From Vibrio hannami (GTDB lineage: Bacteria; Pseudomonadota; Gammaproteobacteria; Enterobacterales; Vibrionaceae), in the NCBI RefSeq assembly GCF_029589055.1, contig NZ_JARQZP010000003.1, positions 558,001-622,000 on the forward strand: DNA of 64,000 nucleotides, given 5' to 3'. A program made the translations under genes and the position numbers. This document shows, in pieces, positions 26,271 through 35,775 of this stretch; the stretch's first letter is position 1, and the number at the start of each line of letters is the position of its first letter. The notes beneath the pieces are model-generated. The model did no database searches. It was not told the origin of the DNA and saw only the letters and a list, made by a program, of their open reading frames with translations.

Positions 26271-27041
26271 CTAATCAGTATCAGTTAGTGATTCACATGT
26301 TTCAGCCTGTTCTACTCCCAGGTTTTCTATGCAGTATTTCTTTATTTTTCCGCTAGTTTTAAGCTGCAATAGTTGTTGTTCAATTCTAGGGGCCAAATCC
26401 CTATGCTTTATATTGACGTAATGATATATGTTTACCGACTCGAGTTTACCTGCAGAGACGATGTCGTTACTAAACTCCGGTGATCTAAGATAAGGAACGA
26501 CTCCATTGTTAGCCTGAACAAATACATCTGTTCTCGCATGTTTTAATTTTAATAGCCCTTGGTGAATATAAGTTACAGTGTTTAGGTTAGATGGCTTCAC
26601 TACTCGTTCAAGGTTTTGCTTACAAATGAGTACTCCTCGTCGATAATCTACATGATGTTTGGTGCCTCTAAAGCTATCCCAGCCGGAGGTTAACCTGATG
26701 CCTGAGTCAGAACGAACATAAGCCTCTAATGTAATCTTAATCAATGGCACATTAATCCTAATTTGATCAGGGTAAACATCCTGGTATTCATAAATGCGAC
26801 CAAACTGTCCATCAATTTTGCCAGTTTCAGCCTTAATTGAAGCACGAGCTTCTGGAATAGATACAACTTCAATTTGTTTCCCTATTTCGGAATACAGCTC
26901 TCGATATACTTTTGTGAGCCACGCATCGATTGCAGAACCTTTTGCTTGGTTAGAATAAAGTACAAAACGGTTTTCTTGATTCGCATATGTAATTTCGGCG
27001 CTAGTGAGAAGCAACACCAGAAAAACAGCTCTATGTTTCAT
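26271..27041 (-). CDS. Periplasmic substrate-binding protein (SBP family 3-like)
   Basis: A 256-residue protein with an N-terminal signal peptide (MKHRAVFLVLLLTSAEITYA, cleavage near residue 20) and a periplasmic binding-protein type II fold. The RFVLYSN start and an EAYVRSDSG hinge region are the usual pattern of solute-binding domain 3 proteins. No permease or ATPase is adjacent, which is common for orphan binding proteins of this group; some are sensors or nonfunctional transport relics. It ends 13 bp from the convergent maturase gene. Ligand unknown. Confidence 0.75.
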   Translation of the reverse strand: MKHRAVFLVLLLTSAEITYANQENRFVLYSNQAKGSAIDAWLTKVYRELYSEIGKQIEVVSIPEARASIKAETGKIDGQFGRIYEYQDVYPDQIRINVPLIKITLEAYVRSDSGIRLTSGWDSFRGTKHHVDYRRGVLICKQNLERVVKPSNLNTVTYIHQGLLKLKHARTDVFVQANNGVVPYLRSPEFSNDIVSAGKLESVNIYHYVNIKHRDLAPRIEQQLLQLKTSGKIKKYCIENLGVEQAETCESLTDTD

Positions 27042-27519
27042 TGCGTCTTTAACCCTGTATTGATAGTTCTACTATTACAAGGTTAGCGTATGCCTTGATA
27101 TTTGTATGTAGGTTCGAAACTCGTATATACATGGAGAAAGAGCTCAGAGAACACTATCTGTGGCAGTTCGTTAATCACCAATGAGTCGTACCTGAGCTTA
27201 GAGATAAAACCTGCGCTTCTAGTGTTATTTTGAAAAATAACCATATAGTAGTATTCTCGCCTTCAACCAATACAACTCAAACATTCCGAGATTCCTGAGC
27301 GCACGGTTAACCCACTGATATTTCGGGATATTAAACGAGTGTGTATTTTGCGTTAAAACCACATGTATATCCGTAATGTATTCTATGCATATAATTCATT
27401 ATATGAATGCATATTGGCTGTAATATGATTATTGAGTCAATGGTTAGTTATCGTTCGCTTACACATATAAGTAAAAAATGTAAGCGTATTTAGTAACTAT
27501 AAATCAAAGTGAACTCTTT
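27042..27519. other. Non-coding interval (478 bp)
   Basis: No supported gene. It holds the two divergent promoters, an 18-bp inverted repeat (GTTATTTT-GA-AAAATAAC, 27224-27241), a motif ACCATATAGT at 27240-27249 identical to the GntR candidate operator, and a small palindrome ATATAATTCATTATAT at 27389-27404 about 115 bp before the EAL gene. None can be assigned a function from sequence alone. Confidence 0.4.
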
Positions 27520-28416
27520 ATGACAAAGCCGTTTTATACAGTCCAGAGCTCGAACTCGTCTTACTGCGCAACCAATCAACGAATCAAAGGAGATAAATCG
27601 TTTGCACGTAGTGATAAGTGCGAACAGGTATCTGCTATCGATATTGCTGAACTATGGTTAGCGATCGAACGAAATGAACTTGAACTCTTCTTTCAGCCTC
27701 AATTGAACTTAGATACCGGTAAAATACGAGGAGCGGAAGCGTTAGTGCGTTGGAATCATCCTTCAAGAGGATTGTTGGCGCCGGATCAATTTCTATATCT
27801 TATAGGAGAGAGCTCAATCAACGTGAAGCTCGGAGAATGGGTTTTAGAAACAGCGATAAGAATTCAGTCTGAAAGAAAAGACGATTTATCTATAAGCATA
27901 AACATTACTCCCTATCACCTTCAGCAAGAAACGTTTTTCACCAGTTTGGTTAATACCTTACTAAAATACCCTGATAGCAATCCTGAGATGTTAACTATCG
28001 AGTTAACAGAGACAACGTGTATATCCGATTTTTCTAATCTAGAACGTTCGATGAAGAATTGCCGTAAATTAGGTGTAAAGTTTTCGTTGGATGATTTTGG
28101 AACCGGATACTCTACTTTTAGTCAACTAGGCTTATTACCAATATCTGAATTGAAGGTTGATAAAAGTTTTGTACAGGCGTTAGACGCTGATGTGAAAATA
28201 GAAAAAATGGTAGAGGGGGTAGTACTTCTTGCCGATTTTTATGGTGTTGATGTGGTTGCTGAAGGTATTGAAACAAGTGAAACCTTGCTTCTGGTAAAAG
28301 GCAAAAAGTGTACTATCGGGCAAGGCTACTTTTATTCTAAACCGATGCCATACCAAAGGTTTAATTCCTGGGTAAAGCAACATTCAAGCAAGTATTTTGT
28401 GAATAGCTATGCCTAG
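27520..28416 (+). CDS. EAL-domain protein (c-di-GMP phosphodiesterase)
   Basis: A 298-residue protein that is essentially one EAL domain after a roughly 45-residue N-terminal tail. The EAL triad lies at residues 73-75 (AEALVRW). The further catalytic residues are ELTETT, DDFGTGYST, KVDKSF and AEGIET, all present, so it should hydrolyse c-di-GMP. There are no membrane helices or sensor domain. It lies 22 bp upstream of a chemoreceptor gene and near a GGDEF protein, so it may form a signalling unit with them. Confidence 0.92.
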   Translation: MTKPFYTVQSSNSSYCATNQRIKGDKSFARSDKCEQVSAIDIAELWLAIERNELELFFQPQLNLDTGKIRGAEALVRWNHPSRGLLAPDQFLYLIGESSINVKLGEWVLETAIRIQSERKDDLSISINITPYHLQQETFFTSLVNTLLKYPDSNPEMLTIELTETTCISDFSNLERSMKNCRKLGVKFSLDDFGTGYSTFSQLGLLPISELKVDKSFVQALDADVKIEKMVEGVVLLADFYGVDVVAEGIETSETLLLVKGKKCTIGQGYFYSKPMPYQRFNSWVKQHSSKYFVNSYA

Positions 28417-28437
28417 CAAATCGCTAAAAATATCTAT

Positions 28438-30342
28438 ATGGAGAGTACAATGAGCGCTAGAAATAAGCTGCTAATATCCATAGGCTTTCTTACCTTTATC
28501 ATTGTGTTGGTACTGTCATTAGTTGGCTACAAATTGATTAATAAGTCTTCAACTAGTGACTATCGTGATAAATTGCTAAACAAGTCATTTTTAATATCTA
28601 AGGCCCTCGAAGAGAGGATGGATAATTATTTTAGTATCTTAGATACAGTATCACCATTGATTATTTCAGAAAATGGTCATGTTGATATCAGTGGCCAAGT
28701 TCTAAATTTGATGGTTGATATAAAGAGTCGACTTAAGGTGAACAATGTTTTTATTGGTCTACCTGACGGCTCGACCTATGCAGCGTCAACACGAGGCTTG
28801 ATCCCAAATTTTAATGCAAAGAATAAACAGCGAGAGTGGTTTGTAAAGGGTATGGCTGGGGAGGATAAAATTGTCACTAAGCCATTCAAAGGCTCGACCG
28901 GAAATTCGAGTATGGCAGTTGTAAGAACTGTTAAGAAAAATAATGAAATTATCGCTGTTGTTGGTATTAGTTTAAATGTCAGTGATATTACTGCCTACAT
29001 AAATGAGCTGTCTTTGGTTCCCAATATATTTGTTGCGCGGGAAGATGGTCACACAATGGCTGCAAGTTATCCAGAGTTTGTTGGCAAGAACCTATTTGAG
29101 TTACGTCCAAGTTATCAAGCATTCGCTAAAGAAGAAAGTAGCGAGCATTCATACACGGTCAAGGATAAAGGTGATTTTTTAGTCGTTTCTTCCAAGATAG
29201 AATCTCTACATTGGACGGTGTGGGCATGGGCTAGTTGGGAAGATATTAATAGTACATCTGATTCCGCAGTTAAGAACAACGTGTTAATTGGTGGGATACT
29301 ACTTTTTACCGGTATCGTAGGAGTTTATGTTCTTGTTACAAAGCTAATATACGTTCCAGTCGGAGGAGAACCTGCGCAAATCGAAGCTATAGTTAGTAAA
29401 ATCGCAAAAGGTGATTTAACTGGTATACCGGATGTGACTAGTGACACTACGGGGGTATATCTTTCTATCTTAGGTATGGCAAGCTATTTGAGAGAGGTTG
29501 TATTTAATTTGGACAACGCTTCCACTCAACTGTTAGAAGTATCGAGTCAGGTAGATAGGTCATCTAACGATGTAGGTAGTGCTTCAGAGTCTCAGGTTCT
29601 GGGGTTAGAACAGGTTGTTACTGCAATGAATCAAATGGTTGCAGCAGTTTCAGAGGTTTCAAATAGTGCTGTAGAAGCCTCTAGCTCTTCAAGTTATGCT
29701 AGCGAACAAGCTACTGAAGGCATGGTCATTGTGAAAAATATGAATGAAAGTATTTCAGACGTTGCCAATAATATCCGAGAAATTCAAACAGTTATTACTG
29801 GGGTTCATAGAGAAACAATAAATGTTGGTAGCATTTTAGATGTAATTAGTGGAATCGCGGATCAAACTAATCTGTTAGCTCTAAATGCTGCTATAGAAGC
29901 TGCAAGGGCTGGTGAGCATGGTCGAGGGTTTGCAGTAGTTGCAGACGAAGTTCGAACATTAGCAAATAAGACGCAACAGAGCACTGACGAAATTCAAAAG
30001 ATGATAGAAGTTCTCCAACTCCAAGCGAATAGTTCGGTAGAGCTTATTGCAAAGAATACTGTCAAGGTAGATCAAACGCTAGATATGGCCAATGAGGCGA
30101 ATGATTCTCTGATACAAATAGAGAATAAAATACATACGACTCAAGCTATGAACGACCAAATTGCTACGGCTGTAGAGGAGCAATCCACTGTCGCTGAGGA
30201 TATTAATAAAACAGTTGTCAAAGTAAATACGATGGCACTTAATACAAAGAGCAGTATCCAAGAGAACGTTTCAATTGCTACAAAACTTAACGGGATGGCT
30301 GACGACCTAAATCAGACGGTAAGACGGTTTAAATTGCGATAA
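28438..30342 (+). CDS. Methyl-accepting chemotaxis protein
   Basis: A 634-residue chemoreceptor. TM1 lies near residues 8-31, then a periplasmic double-Cache-like sensor to about residue 275, TM2 near 279-302, a HAMP region (KIAKGDLTG) and a long cytoplasmic coiled-coil signalling domain with the invariant hairpin tip [22 protein letters not shown] (in part: [13 protein letters not shown]). There is no C-terminal NWETF-like CheR-docking pentapeptide. ATG 28438 is taken; a second ATG at 28450 is possible. Neighbouring sugar loci suggest a sugar or carboxylate ligand, but the sequence does not show which. Confidence 0.93.
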   Translation: MESTMSARNKLLISIGFLTFIIVLVLSLVGYKLINKSSTSDYRDKLLNKSFLISKALEERMDNYFSILDTVSPLIISENGHVDISGQVLNLMVDIKSRLKVNNVFIGLPDGSTYAASTRGLIPNFNAKNKQREWFVKGMAGEDKIVTKPFKGSTGNSSMAVVRTVKKNNEIIAVVGISLNVSDITAYINELSLVPNIFVAREDGHTMAASYPEFVGKNLFELRPSYQAFAKEESSEHSYTVKDKGDFLVVSSKIESLHWTVWAWASWEDINSTSDSAVKNNVLIGGILLFTGIVGVYVLVTKLIYVPVGGEPAQIEAIVSKIAKGDLTGIPDVTSDTTGVYLSILGMASYLREVVFNLDNASTQLLEVSSQVDRSSNDVGSASESQVLGLEQVVTAMNQMVAAVSEVSNSAVEASSSSSYASEQATEGMVIVKNMNESISDVANNIREIQTVITGVHRETINVGSILDVISGIADQTNLLALNAAIEAARAGEHGRGFAVVADEVRTLANKTQQSTDEIQKMIEVLQLQANSSVELIAKNTVKVDQTLDMANEANDSLIQIENKIHTTQAMNDQIATAVEEQSTVAEDINKTVVKVNTMALNTKSSIQENVSIATKLNGMADDLNQTVRRFKLR

Positions 30343-30399
30343 AGTTTTTATGTATGTTTTTCAAAAGAGAGCATGTTTCTTGTGAAACTGGAATGAACT

Positions 30400-31635
30400 A
30401 TGCCTAAGCTTCGTATTGATTCTTCATATGGTATTGTGATCATCCAAGATCTAAATATCGTCTATTTAGATGACCACTACGCTAATATCTATGGGTATGA
30501 CTCAGCTAACGAGCTAATGAGTCATATAACTTCTTTTCTAGATCTAGTGGAACCTAAACATCACAAGGCTGCGCGAGAAAACTACTACAACCAGATTCGA
30601 GGGAATGTTATTCCTCGGGGACGTACCTTTAACAACATAGATCGGAATGGCCAAAGCTTTACTGTATTTACTATTGATCATGTAATCGAATGGAAAAGTA
30701 AGCCTGCTATTCAAGTCACTGTTATCGATCTGACTGCAACAGTAAAAGCCCAGGATAAACTGATAGAGAGTGAGCGTAAATACAAAAGGTTAATTACTGC
30801 TTCAAAGCAAGGGATTGCTGTACACAAGCGCTTTAAGCCAGTATTGGTCAATCAGGCTTGGGTCGATTTGATGCATGCGCCTTCAATAGAGTATGTAATT
30901 GAGAATATTAACATATTAGATTTTTTACCCGTCAGTCAGCACAAGACAGCTAAACAGCAGTACCAAGATATAATTGAAGGAAAGATAGATGGTGCAAAAA
31001 CGGTAGTCGAAAACATATGTTTTGATGGAAAAAAGCGTTATTTCAGTGTTTATGACAACTTAATTGAATGGGACGGTGAGCCTGCCATGCAAGCCGTTAT
31101 AGAAGATGTAACAAAACAGGTTCTGTTAGAAAAAGAACTGAAGAGGCAGTCCATCACTGACGCTCTAACTCAGATAGCCAATCGATATGAACTCAATAGA
31201 GTTTTGAATGAAGAAACTAGTCGTTTTGCTCGTTATCAACACAAGTTTTCTATCATCCTTCTTGACTTAGATTACTTTAAAACTATCAATGATAAATGGG
31301 GTCATCAAGCTGGTGACAAGGCGCTTGTTGAAGTTGCTAAAGTTATTAAGAGCACAGTCAGGAAAGTTGATTGCGTGGGTCGATGGGGAGGGGAGGAGTT
31401 TCTAGTTATTTGCCCCAATACGAAATTGTGTGGAGCGGTTCAATTAGCCGAAAAACTGCGAAAAGCTATTGAGGTGCATGATATGGGCGAGCCGTATTCA
31501 ATTACTGCTAGCCTGGGTGTGGCATCTTCTAAACCAGACGAGAAGATCGGTAAGCTACTTAAACGTGCTGATGACGCGTTATACGAATCAAAACGAAATG
31601 GAAGAAATACAGTTACAAGTGAACCGTTTTCCTGA
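30400..31635 (+). CDS. PAS-PAS-GGDEF diguanylate cyclase
   Basis: A 411-residue soluble protein. Two PAS-like domains (about 5-120 and 125-240) are followed by a GGDEF domain with active site GGEEF at residues 330-334 and an inhibitory RxxD site (RKVD) five residues before it. It should synthesise c-di-GMP with product inhibition, opposing the EAL protein encoded 2 kb upstream. It follows the chemoreceptor gene by 57 bp. No membrane segments are visible, so the PAS domains probably sense an internal signal. Confidence 0.92.
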   Translation: MPKLRIDSSYGIVIIQDLNIVYLDDHYANIYGYDSANELMSHITSFLDLVEPKHHKAARENYYNQIRGNVIPRGRTFNNIDRNGQSFTVFTIDHVIEWKSKPAIQVTVIDLTATVKAQDKLIESERKYKRLITASKQGIAVHKRFKPVLVNQAWVDLMHAPSIEYVIENINILDFLPVSQHKTAKQQYQDIIEGKIDGAKTVVENICFDGKKRYFSVYDNLIEWDGEPAMQAVIEDVTKQVLLEKELKRQSITDALTQIANRYELNRVLNEETSRFARYQHKFSIILLDLDYFKTINDKWGHQAGDKALVEVAKVIKSTVRKVDCVGRWGGEEFLVICPNTKLCGAVQLAEKLRKAIEVHDMGEPYSITASLGVASSKPDEKIGKLLKRADDALYESKRNGRNTVTSEPFS

Positions 31636-31835
31636 GGCTCTGTACTAACAAAAATTTAAATAAATAGATTGGAAAATCGAATTTAATATATATCTGGTTG
31701 GTAAAACTCTCTGGTTCCCCCCTTAGCACGAACTACTGTCATATTAATGCAGTGTTCCAAATCACACAAATACATTAACACGTACAAAAAAAATGGACAT
31801 TTGTCACGTAAGGCTGATTGAAAAACGATCAGTGA

Positions 31836-31863
31836 TTGACAAATTATGCTCTGAGATTAATGT
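31836..31863 (+). promoter_or_regulatory. Candidate sigma-70 promoter for the epimerase/TRAP operon
   Basis: TTGACA (31836-31841), a 16-bp spacer and TAATGT (31858-31863), 27 bp before the ATG. A 19-bp palindrome overlaps the -10 and start region, as expected for a repressor-controlled promoter. Confidence 0.5.
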
Positions 31864-31879
31864 ATCTATTATAGATACA
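31861..31879. promoter_or_regulatory. 19-bp palindromic operator candidate
   Basis: TGTATCTATTATAGATACA is perfectly symmetric around a central T and lies 11 bp before the epimerase ATG, overlapping the predicted promoter. The IclR-family gene at the end of the same operon (37103) is the likely binder. Confidence 0.55.
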
Positions 31880-31889
31880 AGGTGTCGAT

Positions 31890-32843
31890 ATGAAATTGAG
31901 AGCATTCCGTTTAAAGCATCCAACTGGGGTTCATGCCACCATTGTGAATTATGGGGCTAGGCTTCATAAGCTTGGTATTTCTGAGAACCATAACGTCGTG
32001 GTAGCTGCGGAAAAAGTGGAGGACTACCTCACATGTACCGCTTTTCAGGGAGCAACAATTGGACCGATAGCTAATCTAGTTAGAAATGGGGAAATCTCTA
32101 CCGATAAGGCGGTTGCTTCATTTCATAAAAATCATGGGTCTCATAGCCTACATAGCGGAAATGATGCATATGACAAAAGATACTGGTCTGTAGTTTTATT
32201 AAACGAAAATTCAGTCAAGCTATCCCTCGAAGACGAGCATAGTTTTGCTAATTGCAAGATAAACGTATCAGTACTTTTTGAGCTGACTCCATTTGGACTA
32301 GATATAACCTATGAAGCTAGCTCTGATTCAGATTTTTGGATGAATATGACTAATCATAGTTATTTCAATCTGGTTCAGGATAAAGATATCTATGGGCATT
32401 CAATGTCGATCAACTCTAACAAAGTCGTCGCGACAGACGAGAGTAACATACCTACTTCCATGACTGTTGACATAGAGAATGAAAGAGATTGCTTTATTAG
32501 ATCCAAGGAGTTGTCGCTACTGAGGGAGGATCTTTCGACAGAAAGGCTCAAAAAAAATAACGGAATAAATACCTGTTATTTACTGCAAAGGTCTAGAAAT
32601 TACGCCGCTTTAGTTTCTCACCCGGAGGCAAGGGTGAATTTGTTAATAACGACAACTAAGCCTGCATTACAAGTTTATACGACAAACAATCCTATCAAGT
32701 TATGCGAAAGAAACTCTTTGCATGGGGCTGTTTGCCTAGAGCCTATGTACCCAACTAGTGATTATTTTGAAAAGGAAAACGCTCGTTCATATATAACTTG
32801 CGATCGAATATACAAAGAAACTGATAGTTATAATTTTGTTTGA
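31890..32843 (+). CDS. Aldose 1-epimerase (GalM-type)
   Basis: A 317-residue mutarotase. NHSYFNL carries the catalytic His, HSGNDAYDKRYW matches the substrate region (normally HGGxxGFDKxxW), and the late CLEPMYPTS carries the catalytic Glu. It interconverts anomers of free aldoses. It starts an operon with an FAD oxidoreductase, a TRAP transporter and an IclR regulator, consistent with uptake and oxidation of an aldose or sugar acid. Confidence 0.92.
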   Translation: MKLRAFRLKHPTGVHATIVNYGARLHKLGISENHNVVVAAEKVEDYLTCTAFQGATIGPIANLVRNGEISTDKAVASFHKNHGSHSLHSGNDAYDKRYWSVVLLNENSVKLSLEDEHSFANCKINVSVLFELTPFGLDITYEASSDSDFWMNMTNHSYFNLVQDKDIYGHSMSINSNKVVATDESNIPTSMTVDIENERDCFIRSKELSLLREDLSTERLKKNNGINTCYLLQRSRNYAALVSHPEARVNLLITTTKPALQVYTTNNPIKLCERNSLHGAVCLEPMYPTSDYFEKENARSYITCDRIYKETDSYNFV

Positions 32844-32856
32844 AGAGAGATGAAGA

Positions 32857-34170
32857 ATGAAAAGCATTATTGAGCCAGTAAGAGAAATACCAGTCAGTGA
32901 AGAGTGTGATGTACTGGTATGTGGTGGAGGACCAGCTGGTTTTGGAGCTGCCATAGGCGCCGCTAAAGCCGGGCAAGCTGTTATTTTGATTGAGCGTAAC
33001 AACATAATCGGCGGTATGGCTACCGCGGGGTTAATGAGCCATTGGACAGGTGATAGTGAAGGTCCTGTACTTGACGACATGTTGAGTAGAGCAAAGGTTT
33101 CAGAGAAAGATTACAACTATTATGGAGAGAAAGTACTCAAATCTAAATTTATCATCGACCACGAAAAACTTAGCCTCACAATGCTAAAGATGCTAACTGA
33201 ACATGATGTGAAAATTATGTTTTATACACAGGTTTGTGACGTTGTAATGGAGGAGCAAGAGCTCAATGGTGTCATTGTTGAGAACAAGTCTGGTCGGCAC
33301 GTTGTATTAGCTAAGAAAATTATAGATGCAACCGGTGATGGGGACGTTGCCGCTAAGGCCGGTGTTACATATCAAATAGGGAGGGACGGGGATAACGCCA
33401 TGCAACCGGTAACGCTGATGCTACAAGTTGCAGGGGTTGACTACAACAAAGCTATTTTCCCTGGCGAGTTCGAAGACAATATAAAAGTACCAAAAGGATT
33501 TATTCAAGACCTAGCACATGACTATTTCGAAAATCCAATGGGACATGTACTACTTTATCCATCAACGATAGATGGTGTAGTTACTGTAAACATGACGAAC
33601 TTAACGGGAGTTGACGGTACTGATGATAAACAGGTTTCTAGCTCAGAAGTCAAACTCCGACTCCAAATTGATAAGGTAATTGATTTTCTCCGAGAGTATG
33701 CACCTGGTTACGAGGATTGTCGGCTGTACCGAACTGCGTCGATGATTGGTGTTAGAGAAACGCGTCACTTCGCGTGCGAATACACTGTAACGGAACAAGA
33801 TATATCTGAGGCTAGAGTATTTGATGACTGGATCGCTACTCGTTGTTACTTCAACTTTGACATTCACAATATTGAGGGAGCCGGCCTTGACAAAAACGGG
33901 AAACAAAATGAGTTCCAACAGAAGAAAAAGTACACCATCCCCATGGGAGCGGTTATTCCATTGTCAGTTGAAAACTTACTGCTTGCAGGTCGCTCTATAG
34001 GCGGTACTCATGTTGCTCATTCCAATTACAGAGCTATGGCAATTTGCTTGAATGTAGGTCAGGGGGCTGGTGTCTGCGCCGCGATAGCAAATAAGAATAA
34101 TTCACCGGTTCGAAAAACCCCATATGAAAAAATACAACAGGAGCTTATAGAACAAGGTGTTGAAGTTTAG
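32857..34170 (+). CDS. FAD-dependent oxidoreductase
   Basis: A 437-residue flavoprotein of the FAD-dependent oxidoreductase family (PF12831-like). The N-terminal dinucleotide motif is VLVCGGGPAGFGAA, followed by IIDATGDGDVAAKAG and a C-terminal GRSIGGTHVAHSNYR-AMAICLNVGQ region near the isoalloxazine site. Substrates of this family are mostly unknown. The setting with an aldose epimerase and a TRAP transporter suggests oxidation of an imported sugar. It is 13 bp after the epimerase. Confidence 0.88.
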   Translation: MKSIIEPVREIPVSEECDVLVCGGGPAGFGAAIGAAKAGQAVILIERNNIIGGMATAGLMSHWTGDSEGPVLDDMLSRAKVSEKDYNYYGEKVLKSKFIIDHEKLSLTMLKMLTEHDVKIMFYTQVCDVVMEEQELNGVIVENKSGRHVVLAKKIIDATGDGDVAAKAGVTYQIGRDGDNAMQPVTLMLQVAGVDYNKAIFPGEFEDNIKVPKGFIQDLAHDYFENPMGHVLLYPSTIDGVVTVNMTNLTGVDGTDDKQVSSSEVKLRLQIDKVIDFLREYAPGYEDCRLYRTASMIGVRETRHFACEYTVTEQDISEARVFDDWIATRCYFNFDIHNIEGAGLDKNGKQNEFQQKKKYTIPMGAVIPLSVENLLLAGRSIGGTHVAHSNYRAMAICLNVGQGAGVCAAIANKNNSPVRKTPYEKIQQELIEQGVEV

Positions 34171-34227
34171 TTAATTTTTTGATCATAAAGATATGTACCT
34201 AACTACGAGAAACAAAAGGAATTACAA

Positions 34228-35196
34228 ATGAAAAACACGTTATTAGCAACAGCACTTATAGCATCGCTGATTCCATCACTCGCACAGGCTGAGAAACTGG
34301 TTATAGCGGGTTCCGAAGCGGTTGGTTCTCTCTTGGATAGAATGTCTGTACAACTAGCCGAGGGTATCAAAAAGCATTCCAATGGCAACTTAGAGGTAAA
34401 CTTAATTCGGGGTAATGCTATGGGGACAGCCCCTCAAGTTATTCAACAACAAATGATGGGAACAGTAGATATAAACTTTACACGCCCCGAATATTACAGT
34501 GAGTATGTTCCAGAGTTTGGCATCCTAAGTTGGGGATTAACCTTTGAGGACAGACAGCACATGGACAAGTTCTTCGCTAGTAATTCCTTCGAACGGTGGA
34601 ATGAAGAGCTTATCTCTGCTGTAAGTATCCGTATTTTAGCGGCAGGACCTGATCAGGCTAGAGTTATGTTTTCGACAAAGAAAATTGAGAACGCACAAAC
34701 GATAAATAACCTTAAAATGCGTGTTCCCCAAATAACAACGTACCTTAAATTTTGGCAAGCAGCTGGAGCAAGACCGACCCAAGTAGATTGGTCGGAAGTA
34801 TTTTTATCTTTAAATAGTGGTCTGGTAGAAGCTGCTGAAGCTGATTACAGCGGTGCGATGTCTCAAAAATTCCATGTAGCAGCTCCTTATATTATTGAAA
34901 CCAATCACGTATTTTCTGCTGCAGACATATCAATAAATGAACAGACATATCAGTCATTGTCTAACGAGAACCAAGAAGCCGTTAAAAAAGCAGCTCAAGA
35001 AGCTATTGTGTGGCTGCGAAACGAGGCACAAGTCGACAGCAATAAGGTAAAACAGAAGATGATCAGTGAGGGTGCAAAAGTTAGCACAATGAGATCGAAC
35101 TCCTCTGATAGCTCTGTCAGCTGCAGCCGCACATGAGATGGAAAAAGAAGGTCTGTGGCCGAAAGGTACATGGGATGAGATTAAGGCGGTACGTTA
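34228..35196 (+). pseudogene. dctP: TRAP transporter substrate-binding subunit DctP, frameshifted near the C-terminus
   Basis: A DctP-family binding protein with signal peptide (cleavage after AQA, about residue 22), the DIAL/TRAP core and the QTINNLKMRVPQ region that holds the ligand-binding Arg. The frame ends early at 35136 after SNSSDSSVSCSRT. Dropping the A at 35110 restores ALSAAAAHEMEKEGLWPKGTW and a stop at 35194-35196, which is how DctP proteins normally end. The frameshift removes about 25 residues of the last helix. It is the first of three frameshifted TRAP genes. Confidence 0.88.
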
Positions 35197-35204
35197 AGTT
35201 ATTT

Positions 35205-35233
35205 GATAGATGGTAGCGCTGCTACCATCTATC
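35205..35233 (+). other. Strong intercistronic hairpin between dctP and dctQ
   Basis: A perfect 13-bp stem (GATAGATGGTAGC / GCTACCATCTATC) with a 3-nt loop. It directly follows the dctP stop and has no T tract. Such a structure often stabilises the abundant binding-protein mRNA and lowers downstream expression. Confidence 0.6.
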
Positions 35234-35248
35234 CACTTTGGTGAAATT

Positions 35249-35775
35249 ATGTTTATAGCTGTTCTAAATAAGCTAGTCAAAAGCATTGGCATTCTAGAAA
35301 TCTCATTTGCTTTAGTTTGCTTAGCTTTTACTGTCATTGGGATATTGTGTCAGGTTGTACTAAGGACTGTGTTCGATTCCCCTATAGCCTGGATGGAAGA
35401 GGCGTTAACCTACGCTTTTATTTGGTTAGTATTTATATCTGCGTCTTATGCTTGGAAAAAAATAGCCATATCAGAATTGACGCAATATTTCTTCTTTTTA
35501 ATGGTAAGCCACGGATAGTGATAGCGATTGAAATTGTAGTAAATATTCTAATGATTGTACTACTTTCAGTTATGGCTCTAACGCTTCTGGATATCATTCC
35601 CATAGAGTCTAGGATGAAAACCATCGCACTCCCTATAAGACTTCCAAAATCATATTTTTACTCTATTCCGTTATTTATTTCGACGATTTCATTGCTGATA
35701 ACTAGTGTAGTGAACATAACGAATGAAGTTAGAAAGTTATATATAGGCACGGATAAGGTGGCAGCATGTCAATAA
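35249..35775 (+). pseudogene. dctQ: TRAP transporter small permease DctQ, frameshifted
   Basis: A roughly 175-residue DctQ four-helix membrane protein split into two frames. The first (start ATG 35249, after a GGTGAA site) reads to WLVFISASYAWKK and stops at 35518. The second continues with the conserved KNSHIRID and the remaining helices to a stop at 35775. Adding one A to the seven-A run at 35456-35462 joins them as YAWKKNSHIRID, the normal family pattern. The gene overlaps dctM by about 10 bp. Confidence 0.88.
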
